Shown in pieces: positions 15,793-23,584 of a stretch of 60,659 nucleotides of DNA. A program made the translations under genes and the position numbers. A model generated the notes under the pieces. That model saw nothing but the letters and a program-made list of their open reading frames with translations, did no database searches and was not told where the DNA came from. Where the stretch lies: contig JAISXG010000029.1 in the NCBI GenBank assembly GCA_031270605.1, positions 1 to 60,659 on the forward strand, given 5' to 3'. Positions within the stretch are counted from its first letter, which is position 1. Each line of letters begins with the position of its first letter. The stretch is from Oscillospiraceae bacterium (GTDB taxonomy: Bacteria; Bacillota; Clostridia; Oscillospirales; Acutalibacteraceae).

Positions 15793-15851
15793 TTTGTGAA
15801 AAATTGTTAAAAATCAGATTATTTTATATTAATAAATCAGCATTTTATTGG

Positions 15852-15880
15852 TTGACAACTTTTGTGCATCTGTATAAAAT
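15852..15880 (+). promoter_or_regulatory. promoter for the SAM riboswitch-metK unit
   Basis: TTGACA (15852-15857) is 17 bp from TAAAAT (15875-15880), about 20 bases before the riboswitch. Confidence 0.88.
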
Positions 15881-15902
15881 AATAGTATAAAACAGAATAC
15901 AT

Positions 15903-16001
15903 CTCCTTATAAAGAGTGGCGGAGGGAACGTCCCTGTGAAGCCCGGCAACCTGCAAGAACTTGCGTGGTGCCAAATCCGGCGGTGAAACCGAGAGATAAG
16001 G
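15903..16001 (+). ncRNA. SAM-I (S-box) riboswitch
   Basis: The S-box core is recognisable: CTTATAAAGAGTGGCGGAGG, then GAAGCCCGGCAACC, GGTGCCAAATCC and the closing GAGAGATAAG that pairs with CTTAT at the start. SAM binding favours the terminator downstream, so metK is repressed when SAM is plentiful. Confidence 0.97.
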
Positions 16002-16017
16002 CTTTTTTTGCATTTCC

Positions 16018-16048
16018 ACGGTTTGGCTCGCTGCCGAACCGTTTTTTT
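16018..16048 (+). terminator. SAM riboswitch terminator
   Basis: ACGGTTTGGC and GCCGAACCGT pair over ten bases (one G-T) around TCGCT and end in a run of T. Confidence 0.9.
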
Positions 16049-16103
16049 GTTTTATATTCAAATCGTATGTTGTTTGCATTTTTGCAGAAAGGACTGATTG
16101 ACA

Positions 16104-17285
16104 ATGGCAAAACGTTTATTTACATCCGAATCCGTAACAGAGGGGCATCCGGACAAAATCTGTGATAAGATTTCCGACAGCATTCTCGACGCGATCATAA
16201 AAGAGGACCCCGCCGCGCGCGTCGCGTGCGAAACCATTTGCACCACGGGCATGGTGCTGGTGATGGGAGAAATCTCAACCAACGCTTATGTGGACATCCC
16301 AAAAATCGCGAGGAACGCGATTTGCGAAATCGGCTATGACGCGCCCGAAAAAGGCTTTGACGGCAACACCTGCGCGGTGATCACCACAATCGACGAGCAG
16401 TCGCCCGACATCGCGCTGGGCGTCGACCATTCTTTTGAGGTGAAGCATGGCGGCCGCGACGCATATGACGAGTTCGGCGCCGGCGACCAGGGCATGATGT
16501 TCGGCTTTGCCTGCACCGAAACCCCCGAACTGATGCCGCTGCCCATCGCGCTTGCGCACCGCCTTTCCCGCCAACTGACCGAGGCGCGCAAAAACGGCAC
16601 GCTGCCCTATTTGCTGCCCGACGGCAAAACCCAGGTGACGGTGGAATATGACGACGACAAGCCCGTGCGTGTGGAAACGGTGGTTGTTTCTTCGCAGCAC
16701 ACGGCGGACGTCTCTCTTGAAACGATCCGCGAGGGCATCATCAAAGAGGTGATCAAGCCCATTATTCCCGCGCAACTGCTTGACGACGGCACGATTATCT
16801 ATGTCAACCCCACCGGGCGTTTCGTGGTGGGCGGCCCCGTGGGCGACAGCGGCCTGACGGGCAGAAAGATCATTGTTGACACCTACGGCGGCTATGCGTC
16901 GCACGGCGGCGGCGCGTTTTCGGGCAAGGACCCCACGAAGGTTGACCGCAGCGCCTCCTATGCCGCGCGCTATGTGGCGAAGAACATCGTGGCGGCGGGT
17001 CTTGCGGAGCGCTGCGAGGTGCAGGTGGCTTATGCCATCGGCGTGGCGAAACCCGTTTCGGTTCGCGTGAACACCTATGGCACAGGGAGCTATGACGACG
17101 ACCGGCTTGCACAGGCCGTAAACAAAGTGTTTGACCTGCGCCCGGCGGCGATTATCGACAAGCTCGAGCTGAGAAGGCCGATCTACGCTTCCCTTGCGGC
17201 TTATGGCCATGTGGGCAGAACAGACCTTGACCTGCCGTGGGAGAAAACGGACAAAACCGAAGCGCTGAAAAATGCGTTGCAGTAA
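16104..17285 (+). CDS. metK: S-adenosylmethionine synthetase
   Basis: MetK makes SAM from methionine and ATP. The 393-residue protein has the family signatures [28 protein letters not shown] and [16 protein letters not shown] (phosphate loop). ATG 16104 lies ten bases after AGAAAGGA; a TTG two codons upstream is too close to the site. Control by the SAM riboswitch closes a feedback loop. A strong terminator follows, so it is a single-gene unit. Confidence 0.98.
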   Translation: MAKRLFTSESVTEGHPDKICDKISDSILDAIIKEDPAARVACETICTTGMVLVMGEISTNAYVDIPKIARNAICEIGYDAPEKGFDGNTCAVITTIDEQSPDIALGVDHSFEVKHGGRDAYDEFGAGDQGMMFGFACTETPELMPLPIALAHRLSRQLTEARKNGTLPYLLPDGKTQVTVEYDDDKPVRVETVVVSSQHTADVSLETIREGIIKEVIKPIIPAQLLDDGTIIYVNPTGRFVVGGPVGDSGLTGRKIIVDTYGGYASHGGGAFSGKDPTKVDRSASYAARYVAKNIVAAGLAERCEVQVAYAIGVAKPVSVRVNTYGTGSYDDDRLAQAVNKVFDLRPAAIIDKLELRRPIYASLAAYGHVGRTDLDLPWEKTDKTEALKNALQ

Positions 17286-17302
17286 CAAACAAGGCAAAAC
17301 AT

Positions 17303-17348
17303 AAAAAACAGCGCCGCTTGTGATTGCTCACGGGCGGCGCTGTTTTTT
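17303..17348 (+). terminator. bidirectional terminator between metK and a convergent gene
   Basis: A 15-bp stem (AAAAAACAGCGCCGC / GCGGCGCTGTTTTTT) with a 16-nt loop has an A tract on one side and a T tract on the other, so it can serve both convergent genes. Confidence 0.92.
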
Positions 17349-17400
17349 AGAAAGGAAGTATCAATCGAAAGAAGAAATTTGTGAAGTAATGGTTACTGAA

Positions 17401-17658
17401 TTAAGCCACATGCAGCGGCCCGTCGCTCGGTGTTTCGGGCTTGTATGCGCATTGCTCATGCAGCCTGAGTCTTTGCCGCTGCACGCGCAGCTGCTGCTGG
17501 CGCAGCTTTTGCACCTTTTTGCGGCGATAGTTGTGAACAAGGACCGCCATGAGCTTTCTTTCAAAGCGAATCAGCTTTTGTTCGTTGATGAAGCACCAGA
17601 TCACGAACAACGCCATGATGATTTCAATCGCGGTTTGTATGACGAATAAAGTTGACAT
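17401..17658 (-). CDS. small single-TM protein of unknown function
   Basis: An 85-residue protein with one hydrophobic N-terminal helix (about residues 4-24, FVIQTAIEIIMALFVIWCFI), followed by a very basic, Gln/Arg-rich cytoplasmic stretch (RRKKVQKLRQQQLRVQRQRL) likely to be helical. A good site (AGAGAGGG) precedes the ATG and a full consensus promoter lies upstream, which argues strongly that it is a real gene. I do not recognise the family. Confidence 0.7.
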   Translation of the reverse strand: MSTLFVIQTAIEIIMALFVIWCFINEQKLIRFERKLMAVLVHNYRRKKVQKLRQQQLRVQRQRLRLHEQCAYKPETPSDGPLHVA

Positions 17659-17748
17659 AATCTCAGCCCTCTCTTTTGCATTCCGGTCTATTTGTTTCCG
17701 GTATCACCCACGCGGTTTGCGCGAGGAACATATGTTTGTTATGCGTTT

Positions 17749-17782
17749 ATTATAGCGTACTGTTTCGCGCTTGTCAAGACAA
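17749..17782 (-). promoter_or_regulatory. consensus promoter with palindrome for the small TM gene
   Basis: On the minus strand TTGACA (17777-17772) is 17 bp from TATAAT (17754-17749). The 12-bp palindrome TTGTCAAGACAA (17771-17782) overlaps the -35 box and could be an operator. A second minus-strand TTGACA (near 17888) and two plus-strand TATAAT boxes (17912-17917, 17920-17925, with TCGACA at 17896-17901) lie in the same gene-free stretch. Confidence 0.8.
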
Positions 17783-18017
17783 ATGTTCGATAAATTTTAA
17801 AAAATTTCAAAATCAGTCAGGTTTCTTCAAATTCCTGTTTTTGCCTTGTGTTGGTGATTTTATGTTAGCACAACATGTAGTTGTTGTCAAGCTTATCGAC
17901 ACAAAATCATGTATAATTCTATAATGTTTTGTTTTTTTACACGATTTTTGCCCCCTTTGAGGGCTTTTCATGGCTTGCGGCAAATTGCTGTCAAAAGCCT
18001 TCGCTTGCCGCTTTGTC

Positions 18018-18046
18018 TTGACGCAATGGGCGCGAAGGTGTAAAGT
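18018..18046 (+). promoter_or_regulatory. promoter of the CE15-like gene
   Basis: TTGACG (18018-18023) is 17 bp from TAAAGT (18041-18046). The predicted start near 18053 leaves room for a ribosome site before TTG 18089 but hardly any before ATG 18068, which supports the TTG. A GCGGCAA/TTGCCGC inverted repeat (17977-18011) lies just upstream. Confidence 0.65.
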
Positions 18047-18088
18047 GAAACCATAGAATATCAGAATATGACGGTTGGAGGGGATGCT

Positions 18089-19171
18089 TTGCCGCATCAG
18101 GAATTAAAAAACAGGGGTTTGCCTCAGGCGCTGCGGTTTTCTGACGGGCGGCGGGTTGCCGGCGCGGAGGATTGGGAAAAGCGGCGGGAGGAAATCAAAG
18201 AGCTGCTGTGCCGTGAGGAATACGGCTTTTTGCCGCCGAAGCCCCGAAGCGTTACCGCGCAGGCGGTGAAAACAGAGGAAAATTTTTGCGCGGGCAAGGC
18301 GTCGCTCACAACCGTGCGGCTGACGGCGGTTTGGGACGGCGGCGAATTCAGCTTTTTGGTGTATTGCACGCGGCCATATGCCGCGCGGCCGTGCCCCGCG
18401 TTTGTGTTCATCAATTTCCGCGACGGGGTGCCGGACAGATATTTGCCCGCTGAAGAGGTCGTTGACAGCGGCTTCGCGGTGTTTTCATTCTGTTATCAGG
18501 ATATTACATCGGACGACGGGGATATGACAAACGGCCTCGCGAAATTTTTCTGCGCGGACGCTTCGGATAAAAGCGCGCCGGGCAAAATCGCCCTGTGGGC
18601 GTGGGCGGCCATGCGGGTGATGGACTATGTGCAGACGCTTGAGACGATTGACCGTGCCAACGTCGCCGTGATGGGGCATTCGCGTTTGGGCAAGACCGCG
18701 CTGCTGGCGGGCGCGATGGACGAGCGCTTCGCGTTTGTGATCAGCAACGATTCGGGTTGCGGCGGGGCGGCGCTTTCGAGAGGTAAGGGCGGGGAGCGCA
18801 TTGCGGACATCACCGCGCGTTTTCCTTTTTGGTTTTGCGAAAACTATCTGCAATATCGTGGCAAAGAAGAAACTTTGCCCTTTGACCAGCATTTTTTGCT
18901 CTCGCTTGTGTTTCCGCGCGGCTTGTATGTTGCGAGTGCGGAGAAAGACGCGTGGGCGGACCCGCGCTCGGAGTTTCTCGCCTGTGTGGAGACAGGGAAG
19001 GTTTATGAGGCGCTGGGGGCGGCGGGGCTTGTGCATTCGGGGCGGTGGCCCGTTGCCAACGAATGGTATCATGAGGGGAGCATTGGATATCACATGCGCG
19101 CGGGCACGCACTATTTGAGCCGCTGTGACTGGAGCTGCTTTATGCGGTTTGTGACAGAGCATAGAAACTGA
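18089..19171 (+). CDS. CE15-like alpha/beta hydrolase (glucuronoyl or acetyl esterase type)
   Basis: About 360 residues with the layout of carbohydrate esterase family 15, whose members cleave esters between 4-O-methylglucuronic acid and lignin. The nucleophile motif reads GHSRLGKTALLAGA (family GCSRxGK), followed by the oxyanion/metal region SNDSGCGGAALSR, an acidic residue in the ENYLQYRG region and the C-terminal His in the HYLSRCDW area. No signal peptide is visible, so it may act inside the cell on imported oligosaccharides. TTG 18089 lies five bases after GGAGGGG; ATG 18068 is in frame but has no ribosome site. Confidence 0.75.
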   Translation: MPHQELKNRGLPQALRFSDGRRVAGAEDWEKRREEIKELLCREEYGFLPPKPRSVTAQAVKTEENFCAGKASLTTVRLTAVWDGGEFSFLVYCTRPYAARPCPAFVFINFRDGVPDRYLPAEEVVDSGFAVFSFCYQDITSDDGDMTNGLAKFFCADASDKSAPGKIALWAWAAMRVMDYVQTLETIDRANVAVMGHSRLGKTALLAGAMDERFAFVISNDSGCGGAALSRGKGGERIADITARFPFWFCENYLQYRGKEETLPFDQHFLLSLVFPRGLYVASAEKDAWADPRSEFLACVETGKVYEALGAAGLVHSGRWPVANEWYHEGSIGYHMRAGTHYLSRCDWSCFMRFVTEHRN

Positions 19172-19172
19172 A

Positions 19173-19209
19173 TAAAAAAATGATAGCCCGGAGCGAAATC
19201 CGGGCTATC
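19173..19209 (-). terminator. terminator, mainly for the minus strand
   Basis: A perfect 11-bp stem (GATAGCCCGGA / TCCGGGCTATC) is followed on the minus strand by seven T; the plus side has only a weak CTTTCT tail. It separates the convergent CE15-like and XRE genes. Confidence 0.88.
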
Positions 19210-19270
19210 GCTTTCTAAAAAACATATTGTTTTGAAAGTAAAAAGTTTTTTTAGCGATATATGGGTGATA

Positions 19271-19495
19271 TCATGTCCTTTCGTATGGCTGCTTGTTATC
19301 TGTTATTCCAACAAGATAATCTACGCTGGTGTTATAAAACAATGCCAGCTTTATCATAATTATGAGCGGCACATCTCTTTCCCCTCGCTCATATTTAGAA
19401 TACAAAGATTGATCACATTGAAGATATGCTGCAATATCCTTTTGTGTAAAATCCGAATCCTCACGCATATCGCGTATTCTCATTCTTATTGCCAT
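19271..19495 (-). CDS. XRE-family regulator, small
   Basis: A 74-residue protein that is essentially one lambda-repressor-type helix-turn-helix (RIRDMREDSDFTQKDIAAYL, then DQSLYSKYERGERDVPL) with a short tail ending VDYLVGITD. Proteins of this size usually bind as dimers and repress a neighbouring promoter. The divergent intergenic region holds two GGAC-N5-GTCC type sites, so it probably controls itself and the gene at 19659. The start ATG follows GGTGGTG. Confidence 0.9.
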   Translation of the reverse strand: MAIRMRIRDMREDSDFTQKDIAAYLQCDQSLYSKYERGERDVPLIIMIKLALFYNTSVDYLVGITDNKQPYERT

Positions 19496-19523
19496 ATTAA
19501 ATCACCACCAAAAATAATTATAA

Positions 19524-19571
19524 AATAGGACACTGTGTACTATTGACAAATTGGACTATTTGTCCTAAAAT
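19524..19571 (+). promoter_or_regulatory. divergent promoter region with two operator-like palindromes
   Basis: The plus-strand promoter TTGACA (19543-19548), 17 bp, TAAAAT (19566-19571) is near consensus. Its spacer contains GGACTATTTGTCC (19553-19565). A second site, AATAGGACACTGTGTACTATT around 19524-19544 with one mismatch, overlaps the -35 region. A minus-strand TATAAT lies at 19522-19517. Occupancy by the XRE protein would block both directions. Confidence 0.75.
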
Positions 19572-19658
19572 ATATATAGATATTTTGATGTAGGTGGCGG
19601 AATAGTTATGAGAGATAAAAAACAACATTTTTAATTCATATTTTGAAAGGAGCACCCT

Positions 19659-19982
19659 ATGGAAGCAATAACCTATGAAGACGATATTATTGGTTTTATA
19701 GACAGCAGGATAGAGGGAGTTATGCATAATCTGCTGAAAACAAATCCCGAATTTGCCCTCGCGGCCGAACGATGCAACGCATTGGTAAAAAATTTTAATT
19801 TCATTATCAGCCATGACCAAGATTTTATGATGACTGCCGGAGATTGTGCGGATTTAAAGAAATATCTTGAACAGGATTTTATTCAAACCACAATCATGCA
19901 CGAGGAACTGTACCGGCAGGGATATCTTGACTGCGTAAAGCTGCTTTCTATGCTCGGCCTCATACAAAACCACGCGTCATGA
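19659..19982 (+). CDS. small helical protein of unknown function
   Basis: A 107-residue acidic protein, probably all helical, with the segments EDDIIGFIDSRIEGVMHNLL and EELYRQGYLDCVKLLSMLGL. The C-terminal pattern (Y-x-x-G-Y/F-x-x-x-x-K/L-L-L) resembles small clostridial proteins of unknown function found beside XRE regulators, but I cannot name the family with confidence. It has a near-consensus promoter with operators for the divergent XRE protein, and AAAGGAG precedes the ATG. Confidence 0.7.
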   Translation: MEAITYEDDIIGFIDSRIEGVMHNLLKTNPEFALAAERCNALVKNFNFIISHDQDFMMTAGDCADLKKYLEQDFIQTTIMHEELYRQGYLDCVKLLSMLGLIQNHAS

Positions 19983-20108
19983 ACAAGAGTCCCTCCCCGC
20001 TTGTTAAAAAGTTTACACGCACGGGCAATCGCGGCTTCTGCGGGCCGTAGAAGCTCCACGCATACAGCTTAACAGCCTGCAACGATTGCAGAAAGGCGGC
20101 ATGCTGCA

Positions 20109-20435
20109 ATGGACTTTTCAAAAAGACTGCATGAACTGAGAGAAGATTCCGACCTCAAACAAATTAAACTTGCGCAAAAACTGCATCTAAAACCCAGCGT
20201 CGTTTCAAAATATGAAAACGGCAAGGTGCAGCCCTCAATCGACACGCTGATCAAACTGTCTGAAATCTTTTCCGTCAGCGTCGACTATCTGTTCGGCCTC
20301 TCCGACATTAAAAATCCGTACACCGCCGAAACCTTCATGCCAAAAGAGGTCAACCTGATTCTCAGGTTCCGCAGGCTTTCGGACGATCAGCAAATCAGGA
20401 TCGATGAAAGAATCAACACGATTTTGGCACTGTAA
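20109..20435 (+). CDS. XRE-family regulator with C-terminal tail
   Basis: A 108-residue protein with an N-terminal helix-turn-helix (RLHELREDSDLKQIKLAQKL, then KPSVVSKYENGKVQPSIDTL) and a C-terminal helical tail (RFRRLSDDQQIRIDERINTI) likely used for dimerisation. It resembles the smaller XRE protein at 19271 through the shared end of the domain (VSVDYLFGLSD versus TSVDYLVGITD). It lies 126 bp after the unknown protein on the same strand, and a hairpin (GCTTCT/AGAAGC) stands in between. Targets unknown. Confidence 0.88.
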   Translation: MDFSKRLHELREDSDLKQIKLAQKLHLKPSVVSKYENGKVQPSIDTLIKLSEIFSVSVDYLFGLSDIKNPYTAETFMPKEVNLILRFRRLSDDQQIRIDERINTILAL

Positions 20436-20452
20436 TCTTTTGCCCAGAATTG

Positions 20453-20485
20453 AAAAGAGGCCGGTTTCCGCACCGGCCTCTTTTT
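20453..20485 (+). terminator. bidirectional terminator
   Basis: A 12-bp stem AAAAGAGGCCGG / CCGGCCTCTTTT with an 8-nt loop separates the convergent XRE and EF-G-like genes; A and T tracts flank it on both sides. Confidence 0.92.
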
Positions 20486-20512
20486 ATAAGCTGTATTCTG
20501 TTTTTTACTGAA

Positions 20513-22570
20513 TTATTCTTCCTCTTCGAGCTTCTTGGCCTCTTCAATGACCTTCTGCGCGACGTCGCCCGGGGCCTCTTCATAACGCGCGAACTCAAGG
20601 CTGAAATAGCCCCTGCCCGCCGTTACCGAGCGCAGCGCCGTCGGGAAGTCGCCCATGGCGGCCATCGGGACTTCCGCGATCAGCTCCTGCATCTTCGGCT
20701 CTTCGGACGGGCCCATGCCCAGCACGCGGCCGCGGCGCTTGGTGATGTCGCCCATGATGTCGCCGAGGTTGTCGTCGGGCATATAGGCCTTGAGTGTGCC
20801 GATCGGCTCAAGAATCGCGGGGGACGCCTGCGGGATGCCGTTTTTATATGCAACGGAGGCGGCGGTTTTGAACGCCATTTCCGAAGAGTCAACCGGGTGG
20901 TAGGAGCCGAAATACAGCGTCGCCTTCAGGCCGACCATCGGGTAGCCCGCGAGCACGCCGCGCTGCACGCTTTCGCGCAGGCCCTTTTCAACCGCGGGGA
21001 AGTACTGCCTTGGCACAGAGCCGCCCACAACCTCCTCGGCGAATATCAGTTCGTCGCCCTCACAGGGCTCAAAGCGGATGTAAACGTCGCCGAACTGGCC
21101 GTGGCCGCCGGACTGCTTTTTGTGGCGCCCCTGGATTTCAATCTTTTTGCGGATAGTCTCCCTGTATGCCACGCGGGGCACCGTGAGATCGACCTCAACG
21201 CCGAACTTGGTTTTTAATTTATTCGCAACAATGTCAAGGTGCTGCTCGCCAAGGCCTGAGAGCACCTGCTCGCGTGTTTCTTCGTTTGTGTGGAACGCGA
21301 TGGTCGGGTCCTCCACCATCAGCCTGCGCAGGCCGGAAGCGACCTTTTCCTCCTCGCCCTTTTTGCGCACCTTGACGGCCATTGACAGGCTCGGCGCGGG
21401 GAACGCGGTTTTTGTAAGCTCAATCGCATCTTTCGGGCTGCAGAGCGTGTCGCCCGTGGAAAACTCGGAGAGTTTTGTCACAACGCCGACGTCGCCCGCG
21501 GGAATGCATGCCGCGTCTTCCTGTTTACCGCCCCGAACGGTGATGATTTTGCCCATGCGCTCGCTTTCGCCCGTGCGGGCGTTATAGGCGGGTGCGTCGG
21601 GTGTGATCTTGCCCGAAACGACTTTGAAGAACGACATCTTGCCCACAAACGGGTCAACGACGGTTTTGAAGCAGATGGCCGCAAGCGGGCCGTTTTCATC
21701 GCAGGCGAGTTCGCGGTCGCCGACGGTTTCGCCGCCCTTTGCCGCGGCGCTGGGCGCGACGGAAACAAGGCCGTCAAGCAAAATGTCCACTGCGTCCGCC
21801 GTGAGGCCTGCGCAGGCAAACACGGGGAAGATCGCATTGTCCGCAACGCCCTTTGAAAGGCCCGCGGCGACTTCCTCTGCCGTGAAGGCTTCGCCCTCAA
21901 AGAATTTTTCCATCAGCTCGTCGTCTGCAGAAGCGACGGCCTCATTGAATATATCTTTCAGTGTGTCGATATTATCGTCAGACGGTACGGGGATTTCAGA
22001 CGCCTTGCCGTTTGCATATGCAAATGCCTTGCCTGTGGCAAAGTTCACATAGCCCTTCACCGCGTCGCCTTCCATGTAGGGCACGACGACGGGGCAGACC
22101 TGTGTGCCGTATTCGTTTTGCAGGGCTTCAAAGGTTTTATAAAAATCCGTATTCTCGGCGTCGCAGCGCGTGACGGCGAAAATGCAGGATGTGCCTCTGT
22201 TTTTCGCGGCCTTGAACGCCTTTTCGGCGCCGACGTCAACGCCGGAGCCGGCGGAAAGAACGATGAGGGTGGTTTCAGCGGCGCGAACGCCCTCTGAAAG
22301 GCCGCCCGCAAAGTCAAACAGGCCGGGCGTGTCAAGAAGATTGATTTTTGTGTTCTTCCACTCAAGCGGCGCGAGCGCCGTGGACGCGGACGCTTTCCTT
22401 CTTTTTTCCTCAGCGTCAAAGTCCATTACGGTGTTGCCGTCGGCAACGCGGCCGAGGCGGTCTGTGGCGCCGGCCAAAAACAGCATGGCTTCCGCCAGAG
22501 TTGTTTTTCCCTTACTGGCATGGCCCGCAAGGGCAATGTTGCGGATATCCTTTGCATTGTAAAGTTTCAA
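20513..22570 (-). CDS. elongation factor G paralogue (EF-G-like GTPase)
   Basis: A 685-residue translational GTPase with all EF-G domains: G domain, beta-barrel domain II, and domains III-V (QSGGHGQFGDVYIRFEPC marks domain IV). Several G motifs depart from canonical EF-G: G1 is GHASKGKT (16-23), G3 is DTPGLFDF so the catalytic His of PGH is Leu84, and G4 reads TRCD (134-137) instead of NKxD. The switch I motif RGIT is also absent (RRKAS). It is therefore a paralogue of the FusA2/EF-G-II kind rather than the housekeeping factor. Such proteins are widespread and their role is poorly defined. It is a single-gene unit. Confidence 0.9.
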   Translation of the reverse strand: MKLYNAKDIRNIALAGHASKGKTTLAEAMLFLAGATDRLGRVADGNTVMDFDAEEKRRKASASTALAPLEWKNTKINLLDTPGLFDFAGGLSEGVRAAETTLIVLSAGSGVDVGAEKAFKAAKNRGTSCIFAVTRCDAENTDFYKTFEALQNEYGTQVCPVVVPYMEGDAVKGYVNFATGKAFAYANGKASEIPVPSDDNIDTLKDIFNEAVASADDELMEKFFEGEAFTAEEVAAGLSKGVADNAIFPVFACAGLTADAVDILLDGLVSVAPSAAAKGGETVGDRELACDENGPLAAICFKTVVDPFVGKMSFFKVVSGKITPDAPAYNARTGESERMGKIITVRGGKQEDAACIPAGDVGVVTKLSEFSTGDTLCSPKDAIELTKTAFPAPSLSMAVKVRKKGEEEKVASGLRRLMVEDPTIAFHTNEETREQVLSGLGEQHLDIVANKLKTKFGVEVDLTVPRVAYRETIRKKIEIQGRHKKQSGGHGQFGDVYIRFEPCEGDELIFAEEVVGGSVPRQYFPAVEKGLRESVQRGVLAGYPMVGLKATLYFGSYHPVDSSEMAFKTAASVAYKNGIPQASPAILEPIGTLKAYMPDDNLGDIMGDITKRRGRVLGMGPSEEPKMQELIAEVPMAAMGDFPTALRSVTAGRGYFSLEFARYEEAPGDVAQKVIEEAKKLEEEE

Positions 22571-22685
22571 CTTTGTTTCCTCCTAAAATCGGCGCTTTTC
22601 GTGAGAACCCACCCCGAAAACCGCGTTGGCGGCATTGCGCAGAAAAACGCTGAATAAATGATTCATTTCATAGCACATCCAGATA

Positions 22686-22714
22686 ATTGTAACATAAAGC
22701 CTCATTCATTTCAA
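22686..22714 (-). promoter_or_regulatory. promoter of the EF-G-like gene
   Basis: On the minus strand TTGAAA (22714-22709) is 17 bp from TACAAT (22691-22686), which also has the TGn extension. The leader is about 110 nt. Confidence 0.82.
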
Positions 22715-23136
22715 TATAATTCGCAAGGTTTTTTGCGGGATTCTGGATTGTTTGTACAAAAAAATTTGCAAAATTATTGTACACAACTTACAAAAATTTT
22801 CACAAAATAACTCTAAACAAGCAATCTTGCAGGCAGGGGCGGCATCTGTGCTACCCCTGCCACTGAAAAAACAGGAACATTTTTGCGCTGTGTGCATATC
22901 ATATAATAATAAAAATAAAAAGAAGATTTTTCTTTGTATATTTTTTTTGCATTTGTCAAATACTGCAAACCATAGAAACCTTTGCAACATTTTTAAATTT
23001 TTGTGTTTTTTTGCTCGAAAAACATAACAAACTGTTAATAAAAGCGTTGAAGAAACAAAATATTGATGGTGTATGATAATAATATCACAAGAGGCAATAC
23101 TTCTCTTGTGCAAAACCTTGAAAAGGAGGGGCAGAA
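22715..23136. other. AT-rich gene-free stretch with an isolated strong hairpin
   Basis: This stretch is very AT-rich except for GGCAGGGG / CCCCTGCC (22832-22839 / 22854-22861), an 8-bp stem with a 14-nt loop and no T tract on either side. Toward the right end a TATGAT box (about 23072) and the hairpin CACAAGAG / CTCTTGTG (23086-23110) lie in the leader of the next gene. No ORF longer than a shadow was found. Confidence 0.5.
23086..23110 (+). promoter_or_regulatory. leader hairpin of the unknown gene at 23137
   Basis: CACAAGAG (23086-23093) pairs with CTCTTGTG (23103-23110) around a 9-nt loop, about 15 bases before the ribosome site. It may be an operator near the transcription start or a stabilising 5' hairpin. 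Confidence 0.5.
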
Positions 23137-23451
23137 ATGGCAGAATTCGGATGCAAACAAGTGCAAACCAGAAGCAGTCATTTATATTTACTTAAAAACA
23201 ACAAGTCGATTCCGGAAGATGAGCAAACTGCAAAAAAACGGCAGATGAACGAGAGTGTGAACCTGAGATGCGGCGTGGATGTGGAATATCTTGAGCTCTT
23301 GCGCAAAGACACCGGCCTTTTTGTTGCAAGCCTTGCGAAAAAGCTTGGCATTGAGCTTCACGAGCTGCGGGATTACATCAGCTTTAACAAGATCTGCCCT
23401 ATCAGTTTTGCTCAGAATTGGGAGCTTACGCTCTGGAATGCGAAAAACTGA
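23137..23451 (+). CDS. small protein of unknown function
   Basis: A 104-residue protein with no family I recognise. The first 40 residues are polar and probably unstructured. The second half (DVEYLELLRKDTGLFVASLA, then KKLGIELHELRDYI) has the spacing of a small helix-turn-helix, but key residues are too few to claim it. AAAAGGAGGGG is a very strong ribosome site and a clear terminator follows, so expression is likely. It may be a small regulator. Confidence 0.6.
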   Translation: MAEFGCKQVQTRSSHLYLLKNNKSIPEDEQTAKKRQMNESVNLRCGVDVEYLELLRKDTGLFVASLAKKLGIELHELRDYISFNKICPISFAQNWELTLWNAKN

Positions 23452-23491
23452 CGACAGGTTCAGCAGACCTGATTTTAAAAAATTCATAGAG

Positions 23492-23534
23492 AAAAACGCC
23501 GTTTGTGACCAAAAATCACAGGCGGCGTTTTTTT
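23492..23534 (+). terminator. terminator after the unknown gene (bidirectional)
   Basis: AAAAACGCCG and CGGCGTTTTT pair, with TGTGA/TCACA continuing the helix inside, and seven T follow. It separates two convergent genes. Confidence 0.92.
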
Positions 23535-23584
23535 GATGAACAGGAAAGATGAACAGGAAACAAGGCCGGCAGAACGAATTCGCG

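Noticed and set aside
16275-17297. 340-codon minus-strand ORF opposite metK
   Set aside because: Antisense shadow of a certain gene; composition is rich in His/Arg/Gly as expected from reverse translation.
5982-19565. Shared operator for the Ig-like gene and the XRE module
   Set aside because: Both use GGAC/GTCC half-sites, but the spacer is two bases at 5982 and five at 19528 and 19553, so one repressor for both is not supported by sequence alone.
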